This document shows, in pieces, positions 25,357 to 34,516 of a stretch of 64,000 nucleotides of DNA. Positions within the stretch are counted from its first letter, which is position 1. Each line of letters begins with the position of its first letter. Source of the stretch: Pelomonas sp. Root1444. GTDB lineage: Bacteria > Pseudomonadota > Gammaproteobacteria > Burkholderiales > Burkholderiaceae_C. The notes under the pieces are model-generated. The model was not told the DNA's origin. It searched no databases and worked only from the letters and a program-made list of their open reading frames with translations. Location: the NCBI RefSeq assembly GCF_001426885.1, contig NZ_LMFP01000003.1, forward strand, positions 1,113,701 to 1,177,700. The letters run 5' to 3'. Position numbers and translations under genes: made by a program.

Positions 25357-27192
25357 GGGCGTGACGATCAGGTCGACCGCGTCATAGGACAGGCCCGGGC
25401 TGAGGAAGCCCGTGCCCGACGTGCCGCTGACGACGTTGAGGGTCACCGTGTTGGTGCCGGCCACGAGCGCGGTCGACGGGATGTCGAAGCTGTAGAGCCG
25501 GTTGACGCCGCGGTAGGTGCCGACCGTCAGGTTGCGCGAGCCCTTGGGCGGCGCGGTCGGGATGGCCGAGGTCCAGCTGTTGTTGTTGACGCTGACCTGG
25601 GGGCGGGCGCTGTTGAAGTCGGTCGTCGTGCCGACGCGCAGCGTCAGGTTGCGCACCTGGGCGCTGGTCAGGTTGAACTGGATGACGCGCGCGTTGTTGA
25701 CGTCCTTCCACTGGTAGGCCGGGAAGCCGCTGGCGGCGCTCGACGAACCGACCACGAAGGTGGCCGGCACCCAGCTGCTCATGCGCACGTCCGACGGGTG
25801 CATGGTCGTCAGCCGACCGCCGTTCAGGAACTCGTTGGGCAGGCCGTCCCAGTTGCCGATGCGCCAGATCGCCGCGGTGCTGGACGGGTCGGCATTGATC
25901 GTCAGCGTGTTGAGCGTCGTCGTGTTGCCGGCCGTGACCGTCACGCTGCCGGTGTAGACCGCCAGCTCGTTCTTGTAGACCGTGACGGTGTAGTTGCCGG
26001 GCCGCATGCCGGTGCTCTTGAAGAAGCCGTTGTTGGCCAGGTTGGCGGTGGTCCAGTACTGCGCCTTGTCGCTGGAGAAGCCCACCGTGTAGGTGTAGGC
26101 GGAATCCGTCCCCGACAGGCCCACGCCCGCCACGGTGCCGCGGCCCGACGGCGCGACGAAGCCGTCCAGCCCCATCACCGAGAACCAGCTGGTGTCGGGC
26201 GCGGTCGGCGCGGCGCCACCGGTGAACATCAGCGTGTAGCTGTTGAGCACGCCCATGCGGAAGGCCTCGGTCTGGCCTTCGCCGTAGTTGACGATGTAGG
26301 TGAGCTCGTTGTTGGTGGAGGTGATCTGGTTGAGCAGGCTGCGATAGAACGGCCCGCCGGAGTTGCCTTCGTTGTTGTCCCGGTAGAACCACAGGCCCAC
26401 CGTGCTGCCGCTGTTCAGGCCGCCGAAGTACTGCCAGTCCTTCAACCGCATGTTGGAGTAATGCTTGGAGCGCGTCTGACCGGCGTTGGACGTGCCGCTG
26501 GAGAAACCGAACACGTCGCTGGCCTCAATGGTGCTGTTCGTGCCACGCAGGTCCTGTGGCCAGGTGCCGTTGCTGGCCAGGCCACCGGGCACGCCAGCCG
26601 CGGGCCCGCGGGACAGCACGCCGATCGGCACGCGCACGATGTAGCGCACCAGGTTCAGCGTGTCGGGCTCCTCGGTGAAGTAGGTGCCCATGTAGACGCG
26701 CGGCTCGCCGCTCCTGGCCATGTAGTAGTGCTTGAGCACACCGCCATTGGCGCTGAAGACGGTGACCGTGACCTTGATGTACGCGCCGCCGCTGACGACG
26801 CCGCCGTTGGCGGTGGAGGCCGGCGTGGCCGCCCCGGTGCTGCTGATCATCTGGGCCTGCACGTCGACGGCCGAGACGTTGCTGTAGAGGAAGTCAAAGC
26901 CCGAGTTCAGCTGCGAGCCGCGGCTGGCATCGGCGTATTGGGCGCCGTTGTAGACCAGGCTGGAGATGTCGCCCTTGGACTGGGTGCTCACCCCGTTGTC
27001 GTAGGCCATCACCTTGAACACCAGGCCGCCGCCGGTGTCTACCTGGTACTGCACCTTGGCGGCGTTGCCGCCGTCGTGCAGCGTCGTCAGGCTGAATGCC
27101 GCCATGGCCGGGGATGCCATGCCTGCCAGCCCGGTTGCGAGCGCGAGTGCGCCCAGCCGGCGCAGGCGCCGGCAAAGTCTGTCGATCCACAT
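25354..27192 (-). CDS. Secreted rhamnogalacturonan lyase, polysaccharide lyase family 4 type
   Basis: 612 residues. A Sec signal (LGALALATGLAGMASPAMA) leads into three domains typical of PL4: an N-terminal beta-supersandwich (about 30-330, with VLKHYYMARSGEPRVYMGTYFTEEP, TRSKHYSNMRLKDWQ and GPFYRSLLNQ), a short fibronectin-III-like module (SWFSVMGLDGFVAPSGRGTVAG to VTAGNTTTLNTL) and a C-terminal jelly-roll carbohydrate-binding domain ending YDAVDLIV. Cleaves the rhamnose-galacturonate backbone of pectin by beta-elimination. AAGGAG lies seven bases before the ATG at 27192. No other pectin genes are adjacent. Its stop codon lies within repeat copy A. Confidence 0.88.
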   Translation of the reverse strand: MWIDRLCRRLRRLGALALATGLAGMASPAMAAFSLTTLHDGGNAAKVQYQVDTGGGLVFKVMAYDNGVSTQSKGDISSLVYNGAQYADASRGSQLNSGFDFLYSNVSAVDVQAQMISSTGAATPASTANGGVVSGGAYIKVTVTVFSANGGVLKHYYMARSGEPRVYMGTYFTEEPDTLNLVRYIVRVPIGVLSRGPAAGVPGGLASNGTWPQDLRGTNSTIEASDVFGFSSGTSNAGQTRSKHYSNMRLKDWQYFGGLNSGSTVGLWFYRDNNEGNSGGPFYRSLLNQITSTNNELTYIVNYGEGQTEAFRMGVLNSYTLMFTGGAAPTAPDTSWFSVMGLDGFVAPSGRGTVAGVGLSGTDSAYTYTVGFSSDKAQYWTTANLANNGFFKSTGMRPGNYTVTVYKNELAVYTGSVTVTAGNTTTLNTLTINADPSSTAAIWRIGNWDGLPNEFLNGGRLTTMHPSDVRMSSWVPATFVVGSSSAASGFPAYQWKDVNNARVIQFNLTSAQVRNLTLRVGTTTDFNSARPQVSVNNNSWTSAIPTAPPKGSRNLTVGTYRGVNRLYSFDIPSTALVAGTNTVTLNVVSGTSGTGFLSPGLSYDAVDLIVTP

Positions 27193-27504
27193 TGCTTGTC
27201 TCCTTAGGGATCCGACCGTCATTACGGCTCGTGCGGCCGGTGTTGCCACGTGATTGCGGCGCGGCCAGTCTAGGAGTGCAGGCTGCGGGCGCAGCGCTCA
27301 AGATCGTGAGTGAATCGGCCGCGGGAAGACCCCGCTGGCGCCGTTGCCGGCATTGCGCCAGCGGTACCGGCGCGGGTCATTTCGTTGTAACGGCGTCAGT
27401 GGTGTCCGACTCCATGCACCTGTGCCGTCCGGCATGTCTGGCACGGGCGCGTCGGTAGGCTTCAACTGTCCGCCATTCAGGCATCAACCCGTGAGGAGTT
27501 CGCC
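27193..27504. other. Gene-free intergenic region (312 bp)
   Basis: Lies between the divergent lyase gene and the DUF1328 gene, so it must hold both promoters. I see no RNA gene, terminator or strong palindrome in it, and no open frame with a ribosome-binding site. Confidence 0.5.
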
Positions 27505-27666
27505 ATGCTGCGTTACGCCATCATCTTCTTTGTCATCGCCCTGATCGCGGCCGTGTTCGGCTTCACGGGCATTGCGGCCAGTGCGGCCGGTTTTGCCCAG
27601 ATCCTGTTCTACGGCTTCCTGATCCTGGCCGTCATCGGCCTGGTGGTCGGCCTGATCCGGAGATAG
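27505..27666 (+). CDS. DUF1328 (UPF0391) small membrane protein
   Basis: 53 residues: MLRYAIIFFVIALIAAVFGF and a second hydrophobic stretch, ending GLVVGLIRR. This is the classic UPF0391 two-helix membrane protein, often stress-induced, function unknown. GAGGAG lies nine bases before the ATG. Stands alone between the lyase promoter and the beta-oxidation operon's 3' end. Confidence 0.92.
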   Translation: MLRYAIIFFVIALIAAVFGFTGIAASAAGFAQILFYGFLILAVIGLVVGLIRR

Positions 27667-27686
27667 CGCCCACCCGCCTCACGCGC

Positions 27687-28451
27687 TCAATCGAACTTGG
27701 AAAAGTCCGGAGCGCGTTTCTGGAAGAACGCCTGGAAGGCCTCCATGGCTTCCGGGCTGCGCAGGCGGGCGCCGAAGATCTCGGCCTCCCGCGTGATGGC
27801 CGCCTTGACGGCGTCACGCTGAGGGTCGCGGATCAGGCGCTTGCTGTCGCGCACCGCGCCGGGCGCCAGGTTGTTGAAGCGCTCGGCAATGCGCCGGGCA
27901 TGGTTGACGACCTCGCTGCCCGGCAACACCCGGTTGGCGATACCGCATTCGACGGCCTGCTCCCCGGTGAAGGGGTCGCCCAACAACAGCTTCTCGGCCG
28001 CACGCCGGTTGCCGATCAACTGCGGCAGCACCACGCTGGAGGCGAACTCGGGCACCAGGCCCAGCGCCACGAAGGGCATCGCGAGGCGCGCATCGTCGGC
28101 CACGAACACCAGGTCGCAATGCAGCAGCATCGTCGTGCCGATGCCGATGGCCGCACCGGTCACGGCGGCGACGACGGGCTTGCCGCAATCCACCAATGCA
28201 TGCATGAACTGGAAGGTCGGCGCGTCTTCGCCACGCGTCGGGCCGGCCATGAAGTCCTCGAGGTCGTTGCCCGACGTGAAGATGCCGGGCTGGCCGGTGA
28301 TCAACACCGCACGCACCGCCTTGTCGGCATCGGCAGCGCGCAGCGCGTCGGCCATGGCCTGGTACATGGCCTGCGTGATCGCGTTCTTCTTCTCGGGGCG
28401 GGCGATCTCGAGGGTCGCGACGCCGTTGACGGTGTAGCTCTTGATGGTCAT
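27687..28451 (-). CDS. Enoyl-CoA hydratase/isomerase family protein
   Basis: 254 residues of the crotonase fold. Oxyanion-hole segments are ARPEKKNAIT and ITGQPGIFTSGNDLEDF, followed by the AAVTGAAIGIGTTMLLHCDLVFVADDARLAMPF core. The acidic residue pair of classic hydratases is partly replaced, so isomerase activity is possible. Last gene of the minus-strand beta-oxidation operon that starts with the acyl-CoA dehydrogenase. Confidence 0.9.
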   Translation of the reverse strand: MTIKSYTVNGVATLEIARPEKKNAITQAMYQAMADALRAADADKAVRAVLITGQPGIFTSGNDLEDFMAGPTRGEDAPTFQFMHALVDCGKPVVAAVTGAAIGIGTTMLLHCDLVFVADDARLAMPFVALGLVPEFASSVVLPQLIGNRRAAEKLLLGDPFTGEQAVECGIANRVLPGSEVVNHARRIAERFNNLAPGAVRDSKRLIRDPQRDAVKAAITREAEIFGARLRSPEAMEAFQAFFQKRAPDFSKFD

Positions 28452-28462
28452 TGTGCGGTCCT

Positions 28463-28996
28463 TCAGGCGGTAGCGGTCCTGGCGTGGAATTGCGTCCAGT
28501 GATTGCCCAGGTGCATCAGGTGGGCTCGCTCGTACTGCGGCTTGGTCAGCTCGCCGTAGGCGAAATGAGGCCGCAGCGTACCGTTGAACTGGGCGAATGC
28601 GTCCATCGCGTCCAGCAGCCGCTGTACCGAGGTCTTGAGGGCCTGTGACGCATCCAGCGCCGGCGCGCCGGGAATGGGCTCGGCGAGGTCGTGGCTCATC
28701 GTGCCCCGTGCATTGAAGACCGCGAACGCCGCCGAGCCGACCGAGGATCGGAACCAAGCCCCCTTGAGCGCCGGATAGCCCTGCATCGAGTACTCGATGC
28801 TTTGGGCCAGGTGCTGCATCACCTGGCTGAGGTTCCAGGCGTTGCCCTGAACGACCTTGGGTGCGAACAACAGGTCCAGCACGGCCTGCTGGGCCTGCTT
28901 CCAGTTGGAGAAGGTCTTGAGCTTGCCGGTGCAGGCGGCAAGCGGCGTCGCCGCGAGCAGTACCGTGGTGGTCTTGAGGGCGCGGCGACGGTCCAT
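28463..28996 (-). CDS. DUF1569-type (DinB-like) lipoprotein
   Basis: 177 residues. N-terminus MDRRRALKTTTVLLAATPLAAC carries an Arg-rich start and lipobox LAAC, so it is exported and possibly lipidated. The rest is four-helix-bundle-like with KLKTFSNWKQAQQAVLDLL near the start and AHLMHLGNHWTQFHARTA near the end, as in DUF1569/DinB-superfamily proteins. Role inside a beta-oxidation operon is unclear. Sits 3 bp after the thiolase stop. Confidence 0.75.
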   Translation of the reverse strand: MDRRRALKTTTVLLAATPLAACTGKLKTFSNWKQAQQAVLDLLFAPKVVQGNAWNLSQVMQHLAQSIEYSMQGYPALKGAWFRSSVGSAAFAVFNARGTMSHDLAEPIPGAPALDASQALKTSVQRLLDAMDAFAQFNGTLRPHFAYGELTKPQYERAHLMHLGNHWTQFHARTATA

Positions 28997-28999
28997 GGC

Positions 29000-30214
29000 T
29001 TACAGCCTTTCGAAGATGCCGGCTGCGCCTTGCCCGGCGCCGACGCACATCGTCACCATGCCGTACTTGCCGCCGGTGCGGCGCAGGCCGTGGATGACCG
29101 AGGCCGCGCGGATGGCGCCGGTGGCGCCCAGCGGGTGGCCCAGCGCGATGGCGCCGCCGTTGGGGTTGACCTTGGCGCGATCCAGCACGATGCCCTTGCT
29201 GTCGAGGTCGTTCAGCACGGCCAGCGACTGCGCGGCGAAGGCTTCGTTCAGCTCGATCCAGTCCAGGTCCGCGGCGGTGATGCCGGCGGCCTTCAGCGCC
29301 GCCGGGATGGCCTCGATGGGGCCGATGCCCATGATCTCCGGCGGCACGCCGCGCACGGCGAACGACACGAAGCGGGCCAGCGGCGTCAGGTTGAAGCGCT
29401 TGAGTGCCGCTTCGCTGACGATCAGCAGGCCGCCCGAGCCGTCGGAGGTCTGCGAGCTGTTGCCGGCGGTCACGCTGCCCTTGGCGGCGAACACGGGCTT
29501 GAGCTTGGCCAGGCCTTCCAGCGACGTGTCAGGGCGCGCGCCTTCGTCGAGCTTGACGGTGCGGGTCTTCACGTTGACGGTGCCGTCGGTCAGGTTGGGT
29601 GTGCGCTCGACGACATCGAACGGCGTCATCTCAGCGTCGAAGTGACCGGCCTGCATGGCGGCCACCGCGCGGCGGTGCGATTCCACCGAGAACGCGTCCT
29701 GCGCTTCGCGGCTGATCTTCCACTGCGCGGCCACCTTCTCGGCCGTCAGGCCCATGCCGTAGGCGATGCCGATGTTCTCGTCGCGCTCGAAGATCAGCGG
29801 CGACAGGCTGGGCTTGTTGCCGCCCATCGGGATCATGGACATCGACTCGACACCGCCGGCGAACATCACATCGGCCTCGCCGACGCGGATGCGGTCCGCG
29901 GCCATCTGCACGGCGGTGATGCCGGAGGCGCAGTAGCGGTTGATCGTCACGCCGCCGATGGTGGGGCCCAGGCCCGCCAGCACCGAGGCCACGCGGGCGA
30001 TGTTCATGCCCTGCTCGCCTTCGGGGAAGGAGCAGCCGACGATGGCGTCTTCGATGGCGGCCGGGTCCAGGCCCGGGGCTTGCGCCAGCACGGCCTGCAT
30101 GACCTTGACGAGCATCTCGTCGGGGCGGGTGTTCTTGAAGTAGCCACGGCCGCTCTTGCCGATGGGCAGACGGGTGGCGGAGACGATGTAGGCGTCTTGG
30201 ACTTGCTTGCTCAT
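29000..30214 (-). CDS. fadA: Acetyl-CoA acyltransferase (3-ketoacyl-CoA thiolase), FadA type
   Basis: 404 residues. Active-site Cys in NRYCASGITAVQ (about residue 94), the GHP histidine in ALGHPLGATGA and the second cysteine in MCVGAGQGAAG are present. Performs the final thiolytic step of beta-oxidation, releasing acetyl-CoA. Co-directional with a FadN-type dehydrogenase/hydratase and an acyl-CoA dehydrogenase, the same trio as Bacillus subtilis fadNAE. Confidence 0.95.
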   Translation of the reverse strand: MSKQVQDAYIVSATRLPIGKSGRGYFKNTRPDEMLVKVMQAVLAQAPGLDPAAIEDAIVGCSFPEGEQGMNIARVASVLAGLGPTIGGVTINRYCASGITAVQMAADRIRVGEADVMFAGGVESMSMIPMGGNKPSLSPLIFERDENIGIAYGMGLTAEKVAAQWKISREAQDAFSVESHRRAVAAMQAGHFDAEMTPFDVVERTPNLTDGTVNVKTRTVKLDEGARPDTSLEGLAKLKPVFAAKGSVTAGNSSQTSDGSGGLLIVSEAALKRFNLTPLARFVSFAVRGVPPEIMGIGPIEAIPAALKAAGITAADLDWIELNEAFAAQSLAVLNDLDSKGIVLDRAKVNPNGGAIALGHPLGATGAIRAASVIHGLRRTGGKYGMVTMCVGAGQGAAGIFERL

Positions 30215-30234
30215 GGTGTTTCCTTGGTCAGTTG

Positions 30235-30274
30235 GGGACAGAGCTACGCGCGGGTACGCGCTTCGGTCTGTCCC
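30235..30274. repeat. REP-like palindrome across the DUF4442 stop codon
   Basis: Perfect 8-bp inverted repeat GGGACAGA / TCTGTCCC around a 24-nt loop that contains TACGCGC twice. The loop includes the stop codon of the DUF4442 gene, and the element reaches to 20 bp before the thiolase start. The GTCTGTCCC arm resembles palindromes I associate with RAYT-type transposases in other proteobacteria (memory, not searched). Confidence 0.45.
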
Positions 30275-30774
30275 GCAAGGTCTTGGGATTGGGGCTTCTC
30301 TTTGGGCACCCAGGCCCAGACAAATTCACACTCGATCGGCTCGATGCCGGCTTCATCGGTCACGGTCACGGCGACGCGCACTTCACCCTTGGTCTCGCTC
30401 GCCATGCTGGCGCGCTGGGCGTCCGTCAGATGCGCCTTGGCGGTGAGTCCGCCCGTGGCACGCTTGCGGAAGTTCACCTGCAGCGACTTGCACAGCGGCA
30501 GGCAGTCGTCGCGCACGTTCATGCCCACCACCATGCCGGTCGCCGTCTCGGCCAGCAGCGACATCGCGGCCGCATGCACGCCCTTGATGTGGTTCTGCAC
30601 CGGGCGCTTGTTGGCGACGCGGATCTCGCTGTGCTCGGGGGTGAGCGCAACGAAGTCCAGCGACGCCGTGCCCGTGAAAGGCACCGCGCGGCGCAGCGCA
30701 AAGTTGCGCGCAGGCCCACGCAGCGGGGACGGCAGGCCGTCCAGCTTGGCGAGCGTGCGTTGAAGCCGGTTCAC
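30244..30774 (-). CDS. DUF4442 hotdog-fold (thioesterase-like) protein
   Basis: 176 residues of the DUF4442/PaaI-like hotdog fold: ARNFALRRAVPFTGTASLDFVALTPEHSEIRV, then NHIKGVHAAAMSLLAETATGMVVGM, the helix that bears the catalytic site in thioesterases. Probably releases CoA from blocked or excess acyl-CoAs made by the operon. Between the FadN-like gene (8 bp) and the thiolase. The last 15 residues are encoded by a palindromic repeat and may be an extension. Confidence 0.8.
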   Translation of the reverse strand: MNRLQRTLAKLDGLPSPLRGPARNFALRRAVPFTGTASLDFVALTPEHSEIRVANKRPVQNHIKGVHAAAMSLLAETATGMVVGMNVRDDCLPLCKSLQVNFRKRATGGLTAKAHLTDAQRASMASETKGEVRVAVTVTDEAGIEPIECEFVWAWVPKEKPQSQDLAGQTEARTRA

Positions 30775-30782
30775 GTCGGACC

Positions 30783-33182
30783 TTAGTTGCGGACGGGCTT
30801 GCCGGTCTGCAGCATGCCCATGATGCGTTCCTGCGTCTTGGGGTTGTCCAGCAGCGAGCAGAAGTGCTTGCGCTCCAGCGCCATCAGGTACTCCTCCGTC
30901 ACCAGGGAGCCGGCCTCGACCTCGCCCCCGCAGACCACGTCGGCGATGGCAGCGGCCAGGTGGTAGTCGTGCGCGCTGACGAAGCCGCCGTCGCGCATGT
31001 TGGCGACCTGGCCCTTGATCGTCGCGATGCCGCTGCGGCCGGCGACCGGGAACAGCGCCTTGTGCGGCGCGCGGTAGCCGGCCTCGGCCATGCCCAGCGC
31101 GGTGGCCGTGGCCACGTGCAGCAGTTCGTCCTTGTGCGGCACGATGATGTCGGACTCCAGCAGGAAGCCGTTCTTCCTGGCCTCATGCGCCGACGTCGCG
31201 ACCTTGGCCGTGGCCGCGGTCAGGAAGCCGTCCTTCAGGAAGGTCAGGATGTCGGCACCGGCATTGCCGGCTGCGGCCATCTCGGCGGCGCGGCGGGCGA
31301 TGTAGGTCAGGCCGCCGCCGCCGGGGATCAGGCCCACGCCGACTTCGACCAGGCCCACGTAGCTCTCGACATGCGCAACGCGGCGCGCGCAGTGCACGGC
31401 CAGCTCGGCGCCGCCACCCAGCGCCAGGCCGCGCATGGCGGCGACGACCGGCACCGACGCATAGCGCAGGCGCAGCATCATGTCCTGCAGCTTCTTCTCT
31501 TCCGGCGCGATGCCCTTGCTGCCCATCTTCATGAAGACGGGCATCAGGCTTTCCAGGTTGGCGCCGGCGGAGAACACGTCGTCCGGGCTCCAGATCACCA
31601 GGCCCTTGTACTGGCTTTCAGCGATCTCGACGGCCTTCAGCAGGCCCTCGGTGACGGCGGGGCTGATCAGGTGCAGCTTGGCGGTGATGGAGGCGATGAC
31701 GACGTTGCCGTCCCGCGTCCAGACGCGCACTTCGTCGTTCTTGAACAGCTCGGTGCCGCTCTTCAGCGGGTCGGCCGCGCCGGTGCCCAGCAGCGATTCG
31801 CGGAAGGCCTGGCGCTCGTACACCGGCAGCTCGCTGCGCGGCTTGAACTTGCCCTCCGCGGCGCTCCACGAGCCCTGCGGCGTGTGCACGCCACCAGCCT
31901 CGGCGACCGGGCCTTCCGTGACCCATGCCGGCAGCGGCGCGCTGGACAGCGTCTTGCCGTCGGCGATGTCGGCGGCAATCCACTCGGCCACCTGCTTCCA
32001 GCCGGCGGCCTGCCACAGCTCGAACGGGCCTTGTTGCGAGCCGAAGCCCCAGCGCATCGCGAAGTCGATCTCGCGCGCGGTGTCGGCCACGGTGTCCAGG
32101 TGCACGGCGGCGTAGTGGAAGCTGTCGCGCAGGATGGCCCACAGGAACTGCGCCTGCGGGTTGCTCGATTCACGCAGCAGCTTCAGGCGGTCGGCCGGCT
32201 GCTTCTTGAGCATGCGGGCGACGATCTCGTCGGCCTTCTTGCCGCCGGCGACGTACTCGCCCGTGGCGAAGTCCAGGCGCTGGATGTCCTTGCCGACCTT
32301 CTTGTAGAAGCCGGCACCGGTCTTCTGGCCGAGCGCCCCTTTCTGGATCAACTCACCCAGCACCTTGGGCGTGGCATAGGTGCTGTAGAACGGGTCGTCC
32401 TTCAGGTTGTCCTGCATCGTCTTGACGACGTGGGCCATGGTGTCCAGGCCCACGACATCCGCGGTGCGGAAGGTGCCGCTCGACGCACGGCCCAGCTTCT
32501 TGCCTGTCAGGTCGTCGACGACGTCCACCGACAGGCCGAACTTCTCGGCCTCGATCATCGTGGCCATCATGCCGGCGATGCCGACGCGGTTGGCGACGAA
32601 GTTGGGCGTGTCGTGGGCGCGCACGACGCTCTTGCCCAGCGACGTGGTGACGAAGGCCTCGAGCTGGTCGAGGATTTCCGGCTGCGTGGTCGGCGTGTTG
32701 ATCAGCTCGACCAGCGCCATGTAGCGCGGCGGGTTGAAGAAGTGGATGCCGCAGAAGCGCGGCTTGATTTCTTCGGGCAGAACTTCCGACAACTTGGTGA
32801 TCGACAGGCCCGACGTATTCGACGCGACGATGGCGTGCGGCGCGACGAACGGCGCGATCTTGGTGTACAGGTCCAGCTTCCAGTCCATGCGCTCGGCGAT
32901 GGCCTCGATGATGAGGTCGCAGCCCTTGAGGACTTCGAGGTGCTCTTCGTAGTTGGCCTGCTGGATCAGCGCCGCCTCAGCGGCGTCACCCAGCGGCGCG
33001 GGCTTGAGCTTCTTCAGGCCGTCGACGGCCTTGGTGACGATGCCGTTCTTGGCGCCTTCCTTGGCGGGCAGGTCGAACAGCACGACCGGCACCTTGCAGT
33101 TGACGAGGTGGGCCGCGATCTGCGCGCCCATCACGCCGGCGCCGAGCACGGCGACCTTGCGGACTTGGAACTTGGAACTCAT
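30783..33182 (-). CDS. fadN: 3-hydroxyacyl-CoA dehydrogenase / enoyl-CoA hydratase, FadN type
   Basis: 799 residues. The NAD-binding dehydrogenase domain is N-terminal (AVLGAGVMGAQIAAHLVN at residues 10-27; ASNTSGLSITKLSEVLP; FCGIHFFNPPRYM), followed by two C-terminal 3HCDH domains, and a crotonase domain at about 500-720 (SPDDVFSAGANLES, AAMRGLALGGGAELAVHC). This order, dehydrogenase first, is that of B. subtilis FadN (about 790 aa) and opposite to E. coli FadB. Carries out hydration and oxidation of enoyl-CoA. Confidence 0.95.
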   Translation of the reverse strand: MSSKFQVRKVAVLGAGVMGAQIAAHLVNCKVPVVLFDLPAKEGAKNGIVTKAVDGLKKLKPAPLGDAAEAALIQQANYEEHLEVLKGCDLIIEAIAERMDWKLDLYTKIAPFVAPHAIVASNTSGLSITKLSEVLPEEIKPRFCGIHFFNPPRYMALVELINTPTTQPEILDQLEAFVTTSLGKSVVRAHDTPNFVANRVGIAGMMATMIEAEKFGLSVDVVDDLTGKKLGRASSGTFRTADVVGLDTMAHVVKTMQDNLKDDPFYSTYATPKVLGELIQKGALGQKTGAGFYKKVGKDIQRLDFATGEYVAGGKKADEIVARMLKKQPADRLKLLRESSNPQAQFLWAILRDSFHYAAVHLDTVADTAREIDFAMRWGFGSQQGPFELWQAAGWKQVAEWIAADIADGKTLSSAPLPAWVTEGPVAEAGGVHTPQGSWSAAEGKFKPRSELPVYERQAFRESLLGTGAADPLKSGTELFKNDEVRVWTRDGNVVIASITAKLHLISPAVTEGLLKAVEIAESQYKGLVIWSPDDVFSAGANLESLMPVFMKMGSKGIAPEEKKLQDMMLRLRYASVPVVAAMRGLALGGGAELAVHCARRVAHVESYVGLVEVGVGLIPGGGGLTYIARRAAEMAAAGNAGADILTFLKDGFLTAATAKVATSAHEARKNGFLLESDIIVPHKDELLHVATATALGMAEAGYRAPHKALFPVAGRSGIATIKGQVANMRDGGFVSAHDYHLAAAIADVVCGGEVEAGSLVTEEYLMALERKHFCSLLDNPKTQERIMGMLQTGKPVRN

Positions 33183-33213
33183 GGGGTCTCCTGTTTGAAG
33201 CGGGGACCGCGGC

Positions 33214-34074
33214 TCAGGCCGCGGTCAGAAAGTCGTGCACGGCCGGCCAGTAGACCGCGCGCTCGTCGCGCATGCCGTGCGTGTGGTCGGCGCGCGCGAG
33301 CGTCAGCCGCTCGACGCGTGCGCCTTTGGGCGCGGCAGCGGCGAGTCGGTCGCCATGATCGATGGGTGTCCATCGGTCGCCCCGGCTGTGCACGAGCAGC
33401 AAGCGCACGTGCGCGGGCAACCGCGTGATGCTGAGCTCGGGCCGCAGCCGGCGCTCACCTTCGGGCGACACGGCGCTGCCCAGGCGCAGCACCGCATGGG
33501 CGAAGGGATAGTGCTTCCAGAATGCCGGCAGGCTGGAGGCACAGCCTTCGGCCACGATGCGGTCGTATGGGTAGTCCGCCGCACCGAGTGCGTTCAGTGC
33601 GTGCATCGCACCGAACGACGCGGTCAGCGCATGCACCGGCAGTCCGGGGAACAACTGCCGCGCGTGGCGGCCCGCGGCCAGGCTGTCGGCCGGCCAGTCG
33701 AAGTTCGTGGAGGGACTTTCGCCAAAACCGTTGAAGTCGAAGGCGAGCACGTGGAACCCCGCAGCCAGCAGCGCATCCGCGTGGCCGTTGCGCAGCCAGA
33801 AGCCTTTGGCGGCCAGGCCCATCGGGTGGGCGCAGACGACCACGCCGCGTGGTGCGCCAGCGGTCGTGCGCTTCAACACCGCGGCCAGCGTCGAACGGCT
33901 GGCGCTGGCGATGCGCAGGCGCTCCCACCCCTCGGAGGGCACGTCCAGCGGCCAGCGCCACGGCTTCATGAAGCGCCCGAAGAACGGCTTCTTCAGCTGC
34001 CGATGCCAGAACCAGCGCGCCACCGGCATGCCGGTGGCCAGGCCCTGCCAAGCGCGTCCAGCGAGCTCACCCAT
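33214..34074 (-). CDS. Alpha/beta hydrolase family protein
   Basis: 286 residues. Nucleophile elbow is TASFGAM (a variant of GxSxG with Ala in the first Gly place), with an oxyanion stretch VVCAHPMGLAAKG and a likely catalytic His in RADHTHGM; the acid is probably the Asp of HSRGDRWTPIDH. Cytoplasmic serine hydrolase, perhaps an esterase acting on lipid substrates of the operon. Between DUF2147 and the FadN gene on the same strand. Confidence 0.82.
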   Translation of the reverse strand: MGELAGRAWQGLATGMPVARWFWHRQLKKPFFGRFMKPWRWPLDVPSEGWERLRIASASRSTLAAVLKRTTAGAPRGVVVCAHPMGLAAKGFWLRNGHADALLAAGFHVLAFDFNGFGESPSTNFDWPADSLAAGRHARQLFPGLPVHALTASFGAMHALNALGAADYPYDRIVAEGCASSLPAFWKHYPFAHAVLRLGSAVSPEGERRLRPELSITRLPAHVRLLLVHSRGDRWTPIDHGDRLAAAAPKGARVERLTLARADHTHGMRDERAVYWPAVHDFLTAA

Positions 34075-34080
34075 GCTGCG

Positions 34081-34506
34081 TCACTCCACGCGCAGCCACA
34101 GCTGGCTGCGGTAGAACGGCCCGATGTAGCCACGCATCTCCAGCTTCTTGCCGCCGTCCACCGGCTTCAGGCGCGTGCGGTAGGTCTTGCCGTTGTTGGG
34201 GTCCAGGACCTCGCCGCCGCCCCAGACGCCATCGCCCTCGGCCTTCACGCCGCGGATGATCTGCAGGCCCAGCACGGGCTTGTCCTTGCGGTCGTCATTG
34301 CACTTGTCGCACTTGGCGTCGGCCGGCGCCGTGGGGTCCAGCAGCTTGTCGATGCTGCCGACCAGGGTGCCCCCCTGTTCGCTGATGCGGACCAGCGACT
34401 TCGCGGTTTTGCCGTCGTCGTCGATGGTCTTCCACAGGCCCACGGGTGTTGCCTGCGCGAGCGCAAGCACGGGCGAAAGCAGCGCAGCAGCGAACAGGGA
34501 TTTCAT
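34081..34506 (-). CDS. DUF2147 exported protein
   Basis: 141 residues with a Sec signal (MKSLFAAALLSPVLALAQA) and the DUF2147 body: PVGLWKTIDDDGKTAKSLVRI, a CDKCNDD insert giving a CxxC pair, and GYIGPFYRSQLWLRVE at the end. Small periplasmic beta-barrel-like (lipocalin-type) protein, often next to fatty-acid genes in Burkholderiales, which suggests lipid handling. Ends 6 bp before the hydrolase gene. Confidence 0.85.
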   Translation of the reverse strand: MKSLFAAALLSPVLALAQATPVGLWKTIDDDGKTAKSLVRISEQGGTLVGSIDKLLDPTAPADAKCDKCNDDRKDKPVLGLQIIRGVKAEGDGVWGGGEVLDPNNGKTYRTRLKPVDGGKKLEMRGYIGPFYRSQLWLRVE

Positions 34507-34516
34507 CGGGGCATCC

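Noticed and set aside
30864-33428. 854-codon plus-strand frame
   Set aside because: Antisense to the FadN-like gene, no domain recognisable.
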